From NCBI RefSeq assembly GCF_030252345.1, contig NZ_CP126980.1, forward strand, positions 4,479,501-4,543,500: DNA of 64,000 bases. Direction: 5' to 3'. The translations under genes and the position numbers were made by a program. Under the pieces are notes generated by a model. The model was not told where the DNA came from and did no database searches. It saw nothing but the letters and a program-made list of their open reading frames with translations. Position 1 is the stretch's first letter. The number at the start of each line of letters is the position of its first letter. Of this stretch, positions 1 through 10,213 are shown in pieces. The stretch comes from Actinoplanes oblitus. GTDB lineage: Bacteria; Actinomycetota; Actinomycetes; Mycobacteriales; Micromonosporaceae.

Positions 1-779
1 GGCAACTCGGCACGCACGCCGCGGCGCCGCCGTATCCACCACCAGCGCCGCACGGGCATGTGTACGCCGCAGCTACCGCCACTGCCGGGCCCGGCACGCC
101 TCCGAACAGAAACCCGGAGCCTTGCTCGCGCCCTTCGGCAGCACGCCATCACAGCCGCTAAACCGACCCGGCCCCGGCTTGGGCTTGCGCGCCGAGCCCT
201 TCGCCACCGGAAGCAGACGCCCGCCGCTCATTCCACCAAGGGTAGAACCGCGCACCGAGCACCCCGTCAACACCACGAGCAGCCATTTCAAGCCAAAGAT
301 GCTGGTCAAAGCATGATCAAAGTGCAGGAACAGGCTCAAGCCGGGGCCGCCTTGTGCGGTCATCTGACCCTTGCGAGGTCTTCCGGCAGACCGTGCGCCC
401 GCGGGTCGAGTTCGGGTTCTCTGGCGCGGCTCCTCCGGTCGCACGCCCCCGTCGATGACTCGGCGCATGTCGCTTACCTACCGCGGGCTCTGCGTCTGGC
501 CGCCGCGGACGACGAGGCGCGGTATCTGGCCGGCCGGATCGCCGCCGGTGTACGTCTCGCTGCTGGCGATCAGCGCGAGCCCCGCGATCAGCGGGGACAA
601 CCCGTACGCGGTTGCGGAATTCCTCAGGGAGACGCGGCTGCTTCGCCCTGGTGAGGGCTGTGTCGCCGGTCCCAGGGGCCATCATCGCGGCGAACTCACG
701 GGCGAGCTGATGGAGGGCGTAGTTCCGGGCCGTCGGCATCACGTGGGCGGCGTGACGCCCGTCACCGCGGTCGCTGTTG
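1..779. other. left-edge region without a confident gene
   Basis: No frame here can be assigned to a known family. On the minus strand one stretch (about 739 down to 620) has good third-position G/C and reads as a start-like peptide beginning MPTARNYALHQLAREF. The favoured frame then seems to shift by one base and continues to a TAG at 480-478 as a hydrophobic stretch (GLSPLIAGLALIASSETY). That pattern fits a frameshifted or decayed gene, but plus-strand frames over the same bases also look codon-biased. A second minus-strand frame ends near base 73 with a Cys-rich tail (FCSEACRARQWR) of the kind seen in small zinc-finger-like actinobacterial proteins. Both are recorded as possible remnants only. 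Confidence 0.3.
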
Positions 780-796
780 ATACCCCTAGGGGGTAT
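780..796. promoter_or_regulatory. CsoR-type copper operator
   Basis: ATACCCCTAGGGGGTAT is a G/C-tract palindrome with ATACCCC and GGGGTAT arms. This is the form known for the Cu(I)-sensing repressor CsoR. It lies 62 bases ahead of the copper chaperone start, so it probably overlaps the promoter of the three-gene copper operon. The function is inferred from motif and position. No csoR gene is visible in the window. Confidence 0.75.
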
Positions 797-858
797 AGGT
801 ATGGTGATGTTCGACGGGCGGTGCTGCGCCGCCCCGTCACGAGACAAAGGAGATCGCC

Positions 859-1065
859 ATGGCCACCGAGACGTACACCGTGACCGGTATGACCTGCTCG
901 CACTGCGTCAACTCGGTGAGCGCCGAGATCGGGCGGCTGCCCGGCGTGACCGCCGTTCAGGTCGAGCTGGCCTCCGGCGCGGTCACCGTCACCAGCAACG
1001 AACCCCTCGACGAGGCCGCCGTCGCCGCGGCCGTCGACGAGGCCGGCTACGAACTCGCGAGGTAG
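859..1065 (+). CDS. copZ: copper chaperone CopZ, heavy-metal-associated domain
   Basis: This 68-residue cytosolic protein is a single HMA (ferredoxin-like) domain with the metal site MTCSHC near residues 11-16. The two Cys bind Cu(I) for hand-over to the P-type ATPase. The ATG follows AAAGGAG at 846-852 with normal spacing. It is the first gene after the CsoR-type operator, and its stop lies 3 bases before the next start, so it heads a copper operon with the secreted His-rich protein and CopA. Length and domain fill are typical of CopZ. The SHC variant, with His in place of a small residue, is common in actinobacterial chaperones. Confidence 0.92.
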   Translation: MATETYTVTGMTCSHCVNSVSAEIGRLPGVTAVQVELASGAVTVTSNEPLDEAAVAAAVDEAGYELAR

Positions 1066-1068
1066 GTC

Positions 1069-2019
1069 ATGAACACCGCTGTGAAACTCGGCGGCTTCGG
1101 GATCGGGCTGGCGGCCGTGTTCACGGCCGCCCTCGGCCTCGGCCGCACCACCGGCCACGCCCCGGCGGCCACCCCGCCGGCGGCCCACGGCCACGACGCC
1201 ACGACAGCGGCCGAGTCCGTCGCCACGCTGCCCGCCGGGCTACAGGTCAGCCAGGACGGCTACCGGCTCACCCCGCTCACCGGCGCGCTGTCCACCGGCG
1301 CGCCGCGGGAGTTCCGGTTCCAGATCACCGGGCCCGACAACAGGCCGGTCACGTCCTACACGACCAGCCACGACAAGGACCTGCACCTGATCGTGGTGCG
1401 CCGCGACCTGGCCGGCTTCCAGCACGTGCACCCCCGGCTGGCCGCCGACGGCACCTGGTCGATCCCGCTCGCGGTGCCCGCCGCGGGGCAATATCGGGTG
1501 TTCGCCGACTTCCGGCCCGCCGGCCACGACGGTCTCACCCTCGGCGCCGACGTGCCCGCCCCGGGCGACTACCGGCCCACCCCGCTCCCGGCGGCCGCCC
1601 GCACGGCCACTGTCGACGGCTACACCGTCACCCTCGCCGGCGACCTCACTCCGGGCGCCGCGTCGCGGCTGACCCTGTCGGTCAGCAAGGCCGGCCGGCC
1701 GGTCACCGACCTGCAGCCGTACCTCGGCGCGTACGGTCATCTGGTCGCGCTGCGCGACGGTGACCTGGCCTACCTGCATGTGCATCCGGATGGGGAGCCC
1801 GGCGACGGCCGCACCCCGGCCGGACCGGAGGTCGCCTTCCACGCCGAGGTCCCGTCGGCCGGTGCCTACCGGCTCTACCTGGACTTCCAGCATGGTGGCA
1901 AAGTCCGCACCGCCGAGTTCACCGCGGTTGCCGGCCCGCCGATCAACACGCCGCCACCGGTGGCGGCAGCCACGCCGAGCCCGTCCGGGCACGGCGCCGA
2001 CGGTCACACCCACGACTAG
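1069..2019 (+). CDS. secreted His-rich protein of the copper operon
   Basis: A 316-residue protein with an N-terminal hydrophobic segment (about residues 8-25) that should act as a signal peptide or anchor, so it acts outside the membrane. The body looks like repeated beta-sandwich units with conserved metal-type motifs: DLHLIVV and HVHP near residues 104-123, and a second HLVAL/HVHP set near 224-241. The tail is Pro/His-rich and ends in [10 protein letters not shown]. It starts 3 bases after copZ, and its stop overlaps the AGGAGG of copA, so the three are co-transcribed. This is a recurrent partner of actinobacterial copper ATPases, probably an extracellular copper-binding or buffering protein. 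The exact role is unknown. Confidence 0.75.
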   Translation: MNTAVKLGGFGIGLAAVFTAALGLGRTTGHAPAATPPAAHGHDATTAAESVATLPAGLQVSQDGYRLTPLTGALSTGAPREFRFQITGPDNRPVTSYTTSHDKDLHLIVVRRDLAGFQHVHPRLAADGTWSIPLAVPAAGQYRVFADFRPAGHDGLTLGADVPAPGDYRPTPLPAAARTATVDGYTVTLAGDLTPGAASRLTLSVSKAGRPVTDLQPYLGAYGHLVALRDGDLAYLHVHPDGEPGDGRTPAGPEVAFHAEVPSAGAYRLYLDFQHGGKVRTAEFTAVAGPPINTPPPVAAATPSPSGHGADGHTHD

Positions 2020-2029
2020 GAGGACACCG

Positions 2030-4240
2030 ATGACGGTGAGGGTGGCCCCGAACCAGATCGAGTTGTCGATCGGTGGGATGACGTGTGCGTCGTGTGCGGC
2101 GCGGATCGAGAAGAAGCTCAACCGGATGGACGGGGTCAGCGCCACCGTCAATTACGCCACCGAAAAGGCTTCGGTCAGCTTTCCGGCCGGCGTGACCACC
2201 GGCGACCTGATCGCCACCGTGGAGAAGACCGGCTACACCGCCAGCGAGGTCCAGCCGGAGAAGGCGCAGCCCACCGACGAACTGCACGACGCTCGTACCC
2301 GACTGTGGGTCTCGCTGGTCCTCAGCGTCCCGGTCGTCTTGCTGGCGATGGTGCCGGCGTGGCAGTTCACCTATTGGCAGTGGTTGTCGTTGACGTTGGC
2401 CGCGCCGGTGGTGGTGTATGGCGGTTGGCCGTTTCATCGGGCTGCTTGGACGAATCTGCGGCATGGTGCCGCGACGATGGACACGCTCGTGTCGCTCGGG
2501 ACGGTGGCGGCGTTCGGCTGGTCGGTGTGGGCGTTGTTTTTCGGTACGGCCGGAACTCCCGGCATGACGCATCCGTTCGAGCTGGTGATCGGCCGTGGCG
2601 ACGGCACTGGGGCGATCTATCTGGAGGCGGCCGCCGGGGTGACCACGTTCATCCTGGCCGGGCGCTACTTCGAGGCTCGCTCCAAGCGCCGTGCCGGCGC
2701 GGCCCTGCGCGTCCTGCTGGAGCTCGGCGCCAAGGACGTCACCGTGCTGCGCGACGGTGTGGAGCAGCGCGTCCCGGTCGCGGCGCTGGTGGTGGGGGAC
2801 CGGTTCGTGGTCCGCCCCGGGGAGAAGATCGCCACCGACGGTGTGGTGGAGGACGGGACGTCGGCGGTGGACGCCAGCATGCTCACCGGTGAGTCGGTGC
2901 CGGTCGAGGTGGCACCCGGCGACACCGTAGCCGGTGCGACAGTCAACGCCGGCGGCCGGCTGATCGTGCGGGCCAGCCGGGTCGGCGCGGACACCCAGCT
3001 CGCCCAGATGGCCCGGCTGGTGGAGCAGGCCCAGACCGGTAAGGCGCCGGTGCAGCGGCTCGCCGACCGGATCTCCGGGATCTTCGTGCCGGTCGTCATC
3101 GCCCTGGCGGCGGCGACGCTGGGCTGGTGGGTCGGCACCGGCTCTGGCTGGACGGCGGCGTTCACCGCGGCGGTGGCTGTGTTGATCATCGCGTGTCCGT
3201 GTGCGCTGGGTCTGGCCACGCCGACGGCGTTGCTGGTCGGGACGGGCCGGGGTGCGCAGCTGGGGATTCTGATCAAGGGTCCGCAGGTGCTGGAGTCGAC
3301 CCGGGCGGTGGACACGGTGGTGCTGGACAAGACCGGCACGGTGACGACCGGCCGGATGAGTCTGCTGGAGGTGAGCGCGGCGGCGGGTGAGGATCGTGAC
3401 GAGGTGCTGCGGCTGGCCGGGGCGGTGGAGGCGGCCTCGGAACACCCGATCGCCCAGGCTGTCGCGCGGGCCGCGGCCGAGCGGGGCGGGTTGCCGCCGG
3501 TGACCGGGTTCGCCGGCCTGCAGGGTGTGGGGGTGAGCGGCACGGTGGAGGGTCGTGCGGTGTTGGTCGGCCGGTTGGGGCTGCTGCGCGAGCGCGGCTA
3601 TCTGGTGCCGGCCGGGGTGGAGCAGGCGTTGGGCGCGGCCCGCAAGGCCGGTCGTACGGCGGTGGTGGTCGGCTGGGATGCCCGGGTGCGCGGGGTGCTG
3701 GCGGTGGCTGATGTGGTGAGGCCGAGCAGCCGGGACGCGGTCGCGGCGTTGCGGCGGCTGGGGTTGCGGCCGGTGTTGCTGACCGGTGACAACGATGTGG
3801 TGGCGCGGGCGGTCGCCGCTCAGATCGGTGTCGATGAGGTGTTCGCGGAGGTGTTGCCGGCCGGGAAGGTGGAGGTGGTCAAGGGTTTGCAGGAGCGGGG
3901 CCGGGTGGTGGCGATGGTCGGTGACGGGGTCAACGACGCGGCCGCGCTGGCGCAGGCCGATCTGGGTCTGGCGATGGGTACCGGGACCGACGCCGCGATC
4001 GAGGCCGCTGATCTGACCCTGGTCCGTGGTGATCTGAGTGTCGCGGCTGATGCGATCCGGTTGTCCCGGCGCACCCTGCGGGTCATCAAGAGCAATCTGT
4101 TCTGGGCTTTCGCCTACAACGTCGCCGCGCTGCCACTGGCCGCGGCCGGCCTGCTCAACCCGATGATCGCCGGCGCCGCGATGGCGTTCTCCTCGGTCTT
4201 CGTCGTCGCCAACAGCCTACGACTACGCCGCTTCCACTGA
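2030..4240 (+). CDS. copA: copper-exporting P1B-type ATPase
   Basis: This 736-residue Cu(I) exporter has one N-terminal HMA domain (GMTCASC, Cys19 and Cys22), membrane helices, the actuator motif TGES (286-289), the transmembrane metal site CPC (389-391), the phosphorylated Asp433 in DKTGT, an HP motif (SEHPIAQ) and the hinge GDGVND around residue 632. All P1B ATPase signatures are present, and the CPC plus N-terminal CxxC favour Cu(I) over Zn or Cd. The ATG at 2030 is chosen because AGGAGG (2018-2023), overlapping the previous stop, sits 6 bases upstream. An in-frame extension into the preceding gene is open but lacks a site. It moves copper out, receiving it from CopZ. Confidence 0.96.
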   Translation: MTVRVAPNQIELSIGGMTCASCAARIEKKLNRMDGVSATVNYATEKASVSFPAGVTTGDLIATVEKTGYTASEVQPEKAQPTDELHDARTRLWVSLVLSVPVVLLAMVPAWQFTYWQWLSLTLAAPVVVYGGWPFHRAAWTNLRHGAATMDTLVSLGTVAAFGWSVWALFFGTAGTPGMTHPFELVIGRGDGTGAIYLEAAAGVTTFILAGRYFEARSKRRAGAALRVLLELGAKDVTVLRDGVEQRVPVAALVVGDRFVVRPGEKIATDGVVEDGTSAVDASMLTGESVPVEVAPGDTVAGATVNAGGRLIVRASRVGADTQLAQMARLVEQAQTGKAPVQRLADRISGIFVPVVIALAAATLGWWVGTGSGWTAAFTAAVAVLIIACPCALGLATPTALLVGTGRGAQLGILIKGPQVLESTRAVDTVVLDKTGTVTTGRMSLLEVSAAAGEDRDEVLRLAGAVEAASEHPIAQAVARAAAERGGLPPVTGFAGLQGVGVSGTVEGRAVLVGRLGLLRERGYLVPAGVEQALGAARKAGRTAVVVGWDARVRGVLAVADVVRPSSRDAVAALRRLGLRPVLLTGDNDVVARAVAAQIGVDEVFAEVLPAGKVEVVKGLQERGRVVAMVGDGVNDAAALAQADLGLAMGTGTDAAIEAADLTLVRGDLSVAADAIRLSRRTLRVIKSNLFWAFAYNVAALPLAAAGLLNPMIAGAAMAFSSVFVVANSLRLRRFH

Positions 4241-4250
4241 ACCGGCCACC

Positions 4251-4281
4251 GCTGCCCGGCCCCACCACGGGGCCGGGCAGC
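4251..4281 (+). terminator. strong hairpin terminator of the copper operon
   Basis: A perfect 13-bp stem (arms 4251-4263 and 4269-4281, core CTGCCCGGCCCC) with a 5-base loop lies 10 bases after the copA stop. There is no U-tract, as is usual for terminators in high-GC actinomycetes. Confidence 0.85.
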
Positions 4282-4412
4282 GCCGCGTTCGCTGATCCTC
4301 GGGTGGGCCTTACTCGGGGTGATCCCTGCTCTCGGCCGTCTAGATCGCCGCTGCGACAGCACCCTCGTCACCGCATCCAGGAGTCGCTACAGTCCGCATG
4401 GGGGCGATTACG

Positions 4413-7400
4413 ATGAGCGGTGTCGAAGCGGCGTTGGTCAATGTCGGGCGAGCGGTGGTGACACCCGTCTTCTCGCGATGGCTCGCTGACCGGCGCGCCG
4501 CCCGTGAGCGGGCGTTGCCGCTGGCGCACTTGTTGCGAGACAGGGCATCCGATGAGCTGTCGCGGCGTCGGGGAGAGCGTCAGATCGAGGCGGTGATCGA
4601 CGAAGTCGCCGAGCGACTGGGTCCGTTGCTCGTCACTCGCTTCACAACAATGTCGTCGCACGAGAAGGAAGCCACCTTGGAGGCGGTGGCAGACACCTTC
4701 AGGCGGGCCGACCTCTCGGACGAAGCGCTGTTCGCAACCGACCTCAACCCGGAACGGTTGGGCACTTACCTGCGCCGGTACTCACCCCCTGCGGCTCTCT
4801 CCGAGCTTGGTGGACGGTTGTATGACCTGGTACTCGACGACTGCTGCGCCTGCTTCGTCGAACTCGTGAAGCAGGCGACGCCGTTCTCAAGCCGGGCCAC
4901 GGTGGAAACCCTCGAACGGCTGAGCGGCCTCGCGACTCTCATGAACTACACGATCCGGCGCCTCGAGCTGACATGGCTACCACCAGTGGATTTTGGTACG
5001 AAATATAATGAGGCGCTGGTCAAGAAGCTCAACGTGATGGAGATGGTCGGCGTTGAACCGGCATATCAGACACGGACCAAGCTGAACGTGGCATACATCG
5101 GGCTCAGCGCGAGCGGGGACAGCGCCGGTCCGGCGCCGGAGTCACCGTGGGAACCAGGAATGGTTCGTCACGCACTGTCAAACGGCGGATCCGAGGGCAT
5201 CGAGCAGGCCCTGGCAAAACGGAGTCGTACGCTGATCCGCGGGGAGGCCGGTGCCGGCAAGTCGACGCTGTTGCGCTGGCTGGCGGTGACTGCGGCGGAG
5301 AACGGTTTCGCAGGTGCGCTGGCAGGTTGGAACGGCAAGGTTCCGTTTCTGATCAAACTGCGTAGCTGGCCGGAGCGGCTACCCACACCGGAGCAATTCC
5401 TCACCGGGGTGGCCGACGTGATCGTCGGGACCATGCCACCTGGCTGGGTGCACCGGCAACTCGGGGAAGGGCGCGGGCTCCTGCTCGTGGACGGCGTTGA
5501 CGAGCTCCCCGCCGAGCGGCGCCCGGCGGTGCGCGCCTGGGTCAAGGAGCTGCTGGACATGTATCCGGAGTCGCTGATGGTGGTCACCTCCCGGCCGCCG
5601 GCCGCGTCGGTTCGATGGCTGGAAGATGAGGCGTTCGCATCGCTCACCCTGGAACGTATGTCACCGGCGGACGTACGCAACCTGATCTATCAATGGCATC
5701 GGGCGGCCGTCATCGCGCCGACTTGGCCACCGCAGAATCTCCAGCGGTACGAACAATCGCTGGTGACCCGGCTGGCAGCGAACCGGCACTTGTACCGGCT
5801 CGCCGGAAATCCGTTGATGGCCGCCATGCTGTGCGCGTTGAACGTCGGCCGCGAGACCCATCTACCGGCCGACCGCACCGGCGTCTATCAAGCAGCAGTC
5901 GACATGCTGCTGCACCGCCGCGATACGGAACGCGAGATACGGTCGACAATGCCGGAGATGACGGTATTTGAACGCCTGCAGCTTCTCCAAGGCATCGCAT
6001 GGCAGCTGTCGGTGAATGGCCGGTCCGAGTTGTCCCGCGCCGAGACGCTGGATTACCTGCGACGCCGGCTGGCTGCCATGCCGGGGGTGACGGCGTCAGC
6101 CGACACTGTATTGACGCATCTCGTTGAGCGCAGCGGTTTGCTGCGCGAGCCGACGATGGATCGCATCGACTTCGTCCACCGCACTTTCCAGGAGTACTTA
6201 ACAGCTCGGGAAGCGGCCGATCAGAACATGGGCGGGATGCTGGCCGGCCAAGCTCACTTGGACACCTGGCGCGAGATCGTCATCATGGCGGCCGGGCAAG
6301 GCAACAATCCTATGCGGACGGAATTGATCGAGGGCATCCTCCGGCGGGCAGACCGCGAACCCCGGCGGCGCCGCGCGCTCATTCTGCTCGTCGCGGCATG
6401 TCGGGAGACGATGCCGTCCCTGGAGCCGCCGGAGTTGCTGAAGGAGATCGATCGCCGCCTCGACAGCCTGCTTCCGCCGCGCAACCGCATCGAGGCCCGT
6501 TCGCTCTACACCGTGGGAGAGCAGTTGCTGCACCGCCTGTCAGCCGACGGGACGAGCCTCACCCCGAAGCAGGCTGTCGCGGTGATTCGCACGGCTGCTC
6601 TTATCAACGGATCGCAAGCGCTGCACCTGATCGCCGGCTACGCGGATGACGCTCGCGTCGAGGTCCAACGTGAACTCGCTGAGGTATGGCGGTATTTCGA
6701 TCCCGAGCAGTATGCCGAGCGCGTTCTCCAGGACGCTCCGCTCGACGGCGGCCGCGTCTGGATCACCGAGCCGATGCTGATGCGGTACGCATCCCGGCTG
6801 CGCAACCTGACCGCGATGCGGCTCGATTGCGAGGCTACAGTGGATCTCGGCTCCTTGGATGCGTGCCGGAAACTGACTCGTTTGAGTTTGATGAAAGGCT
6901 GGCGAGGATCCACCCGTGCGCTGGTCGCATCTTTCGCCGGTCTACGCGCCTTGATGCTCAGCGCCAATCGGTTGATTACCGCCGAGGACGTTTTGCCTCT
7001 CACTGAGCTGCCCGAGCTCCGTCGGCTATGGCTGTACGGTGACGGCGTTTCGCAGGGCGCCGCTGACGCGCTCACTTCGGCAAGGCAATTGACGGACGTT
7101 CACCTGACGAGTGCGGAGCGCATCGATCTTTCCTCGGTAGCCGGCCTGCCCTCCTTGCGGATGCTTGGCGTTTCCGGACAAGGGTCCGGCTTGCTCCGCG
7201 GAGTGTCGGCGCCCCGCCTGACCGGTCTCTCGCTAGGCCGTCTGAGCTCCGCGCCGGTCGAACCGAAAGGGCTGGCCGAAGCCTTTCCCATGGTGACCGA
7301 GCTGCAGCTCTACGGTTCCGGCTGGCCGGATGACCTGGGCTTCGTGGGGGATCTTCCCCGTCTGGAATGCCTATCATTGGATCACGCGATGGCGGGCCGT

Positions 7401-7673
7401 GTCGCCGGTCTCCGCGCCCCGGCGACCCTCCGAGAGGTTGGGCTCGGCTTCGCTGGTGAGGTAGATCTGACCGCGCTGAGCCGACTGTCGCAGCTGCGCC
7501 GGATCAGCCTCCGATGGATCGAGCGTCCCGTCGACCTGTCTCCCCTGTCGAAGTGGGACGGCGGCGCCCTCACCATCACGGTTACCCCAGATCAGCGACT
7601 CACGCACCGTCGGCAAATGCCATCGACGGTACGAATTCGGCGCGTTGACCCGGATGGCACCAGCTACGAATGA
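4413..7673 (+). CDS. NACHT-type STAND NTPase with leucine-rich repeats
   Basis: About 1086 residues. The N-terminal ~250 residues are helical and begin MSGVEAALVNVGRAVV, like the NACHT N-terminal helical domains of actinobacteria. A NACHT NTPase follows with Walker A GEAGAGKST (Lys283) and Walker B LLLVDGVDE (Asp360, Asp363, Glu364). The C-terminal ~300 residues are degenerate leucine-rich repeats (LRNLTAMRLD, LTRLSLMKG, LRALMLSAN and so on), the likely sensor. An alternative ATG lies 15 bases upstream; the start at 4413 is preferred because GGGGG lies 8 bases before it. Bacterial NACHT proteins are known in antiphage defence and signalling, but the role here is inferred. It is a single-gene unit between two terminators. 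Leu596 is a rare TTA codon, suggesting bldA-type developmental control. Confidence 0.85.
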   Translation: MSGVEAALVNVGRAVVTPVFSRWLADRRAARERALPLAHLLRDRASDELSRRRGERQIEAVIDEVAERLGPLLVTRFTTMSSHEKEATLEAVADTFRRADLSDEALFATDLNPERLGTYLRRYSPPAALSELGGRLYDLVLDDCCACFVELVKQATPFSSRATVETLERLSGLATLMNYTIRRLELTWLPPVDFGTKYNEALVKKLNVMEMVGVEPAYQTRTKLNVAYIGLSASGDSAGPAPESPWEPGMVRHALSNGGSEGIEQALAKRSRTLIRGEAGAGKSTLLRWLAVTAAENGFAGALAGWNGKVPFLIKLRSWPERLPTPEQFLTGVADVIVGTMPPGWVHRQLGEGRGLLLVDGVDELPAERRPAVRAWVKELLDMYPESLMVVTSRPPAASVRWLEDEAFASLTLERMSPADVRNLIYQWHRAAVIAPTWPPQNLQRYEQSLVTRLAANRHLYRLAGNPLMAAMLCALNVGRETHLPADRTGVYQAAVDMLLHRRDTEREIRSTMPEMTVFERLQLLQGIAWQLSVNGRSELSRAETLDYLRRRLAAMPGVTASADTVLTHLVERSGLLREPTMDRIDFVHRTFQEYLTAREAADQNMGGMLAGQAHLDTWREIVIMAAGQGNNPMRTELIEGILRRADREPRRRRALILLVAACRETMPSLEPPELLKEIDRRLDSLLPPRNRIEARSLYTVGEQLLHRLSADGTSLTPKQAVAVIRTAALINGSQALHLIAGYADDARVEVQRELAEVWRYFDPEQYAERVLQDAPLDGGRVWITEPMLMRYASRLRNLTAMRLDCEATVDLGSLDACRKLTRLSLMKGWRGSTRALVASFAGLRALMLSANRLITAEDVLPLTELPELRRLWLYGDGVSQGAADALTSARQLTDVHLTSAERIDLSSVAGLPSLRMLGVSGQGSGLLRGVSAPRLTGLSLGRLSSAPVEPKGLAEAFPMVTELQLYGSGWPDDLGFVGDLPRLECLSLDHAMAGRVAGLRAPATLREVGLGFAGEVDLTALSRLSQLRRISLRWIERPVDLSPLSKWDGGALTITVTPDQRLTHRRQMPSTVRIRRVDPDGTSYE

Positions 7674-7861
7674 CAGTGCATTGGACAGCGGGCGAGCGGG
7701 TCATGCTGTCGGACCAGCCGACTTGACCGCCACGTTGCTTGACGGTTCGGCTCCGATCTCAGCGCGCTGGATCCGGTGACGCGTGCCGCTGGGGTCGCCG
7801 GACGTACCGTGCGGCTTCGCAACCCTGCAGGAACGCGGGGAGGGGTGAGTCGAGGTGAGTA

Positions 7862-7890
7862 GGCGGAGAGCCGGTGACCGGCCCTCCGCT
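7862..7890 (-). terminator. hairpin downstream of the chitinase gene
   Basis: An imperfect stem of about 12 bp (outer GCGGAG/CTCCGC, one mismatch, inner GCCGG/CCGGC) with a very short loop. It lies 12 bases beyond the minus-strand chitinase stop. The upstream 7674-7861 stretch, between the NACHT gene and this hairpin, shows nothing else. Confidence 0.6.
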
Positions 7891-7901
7891 CACCCGTGAT
7901 G

Positions 7902-9344
<1,443 letters not shown>

Positions 9345-9380
9345 GAGAACTCCCATGTATTGACATCCATCGATCAATGG

Positions 9381-9408
9381 GGCCGCACGACGCCGTTGTC
9401 GTGCGGCC
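9381..9408 (-). terminator. perfect 11-bp hairpin between lipoprotein and chitinase genes
   Basis: Arms 9381-9391 (GGCCGCACGAC) and 9398-9408 are exact complements around a 6-base loop. The hairpin lies about 100 bases after the ModA-like gene stop and 37 bases before the chitinase start, so it probably ends the LPMO-lipoprotein transcript and separates it from chitinase. It could instead attenuate read-through. Confidence 0.7.
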
Positions 9409-9439
9409 CGGGACGTTCGGACCGTGCCGGGGAGGACCC

Positions 9440-9518
9440 GCCGAGCGTGTTCAGGCCGCGGCGGATCCGGTGCCGGAGCGGGTCCGCCGGGCCGGGGCCG
9501 AGCGTGTTCAGGCCGCGG
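9440..9518. repeat. 22-bp direct duplication spanning a stop codon
   Basis: Two identical 22-base copies at 9440-9461 and 9497-9518 start 57 bases apart. The second contains the 3' end and TGA stop of the minus-strand ModA-like lipoprotein gene; the first is a downstream echo of the same bases. It looks like a small tandem duplication that left the coding end intact. Confidence 0.8.
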
Positions 9519-10206
9519 AGAACCCCGCGTCCGAGAACACCCGCTGGGCCAGGGCCGAGCGCATCAGCTCCCGGAAGGCGTCAGCGGTGACCGGGTTCCC
9601 GCCGGGCTTGGTGAGCACCACGACGTACTGGTCGGCGTGCTCGATGCCCTCGCGGAAGTCGACGACCCGCAGGTCGGCCCCGGCCGCGACGACGTCGGTG
9701 CGGTGCACCACCGCCACGTCCGCGGCGCCGGTGACCACCGCCGCCACCGCGCCGGGCCCGTCGGTCCGTACCGTCGCCGGAACCAGCCCGGCCGCGTCGC
9801 CGCCGACCGCCACCCGGACTCCGGGCCGGCGCAGGTCCGCGGCGGTGTTGACGGTCGTCGCGGTCCGGGCGGTGGCGATGACGAGCGGATTGCGAGCCAC
9901 GACCGTGGCCTCGTCCACGGCGCCCGGGTCGTCGGTGACCAGGACATCCGCCGCGGCTTTGCCGGTGCCGTACTCGACGGCGACGTCGGTGCCCGGGAAC
10001 GCCTCCTCGAACTGGTCGGTCAGGACGCCGAGGACCGGCTTGAGCTGGTCGTCGGCCCGTACGACCAGGTGTCCCGCCGGCTGCCCGGACGCCGCCACCG
10101 TGTCGTGGTGGTGATGCGCGGGCTCGGCGGCGGGTGCCGGAGGCGCGGGCGAGCAACCCGCCACGGCCAGCGCCGCGGTGGCCGCCACGAGTCGGAATCG
10201 GATCAT
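9508..10206 (-). CDS. ModA-like substrate-binding lipoprotein with His cluster
   Basis: This 232-residue lipoprotein has signal sequence MIRFRLVAATAALAVAGC with a lipobox ending at Cys18. A Pro/Ala linker and the cluster AHHHHDT follow, then a periplasmic-binding fold of the molybdate-binding (ModA/SBP_bac_11) type: HLVVRADDQLKPVLGVLTDQFEEAFPGTDVAV and later LVIATARTATTVNTAADL. The start is 7 bases after the LPMO stop on the same strand, so the two genes are almost certainly translationally coupled. No permease or ATPase is nearby, which argues against ordinary molybdate import. The His cluster suggests metal binding, perhaps copper supply or scavenging for the copper-dependent LPMO. That role is inference; the fold assignment is firmer. 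Confidence 0.8.
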   Translation of the reverse strand: MIRFRLVAATAALAVAGCSPAPPAPAAEPAHHHHDTVAASGQPAGHLVVRADDQLKPVLGVLTDQFEEAFPGTDVAVEYGTGKAAADVLVTDDPGAVDEATVVARNPLVIATARTATTVNTAADLRRPGVRVAVGGDAAGLVPATVRTDGPGAVAAVVTGAADVAVVHRTDVVAAGADLRVVDFREGIEHADQYVVVLTKPGGNPVTADAFRELMRSALAQRVFSDAGFSAA

Positions 10207-10213
10207 CGGAGGC

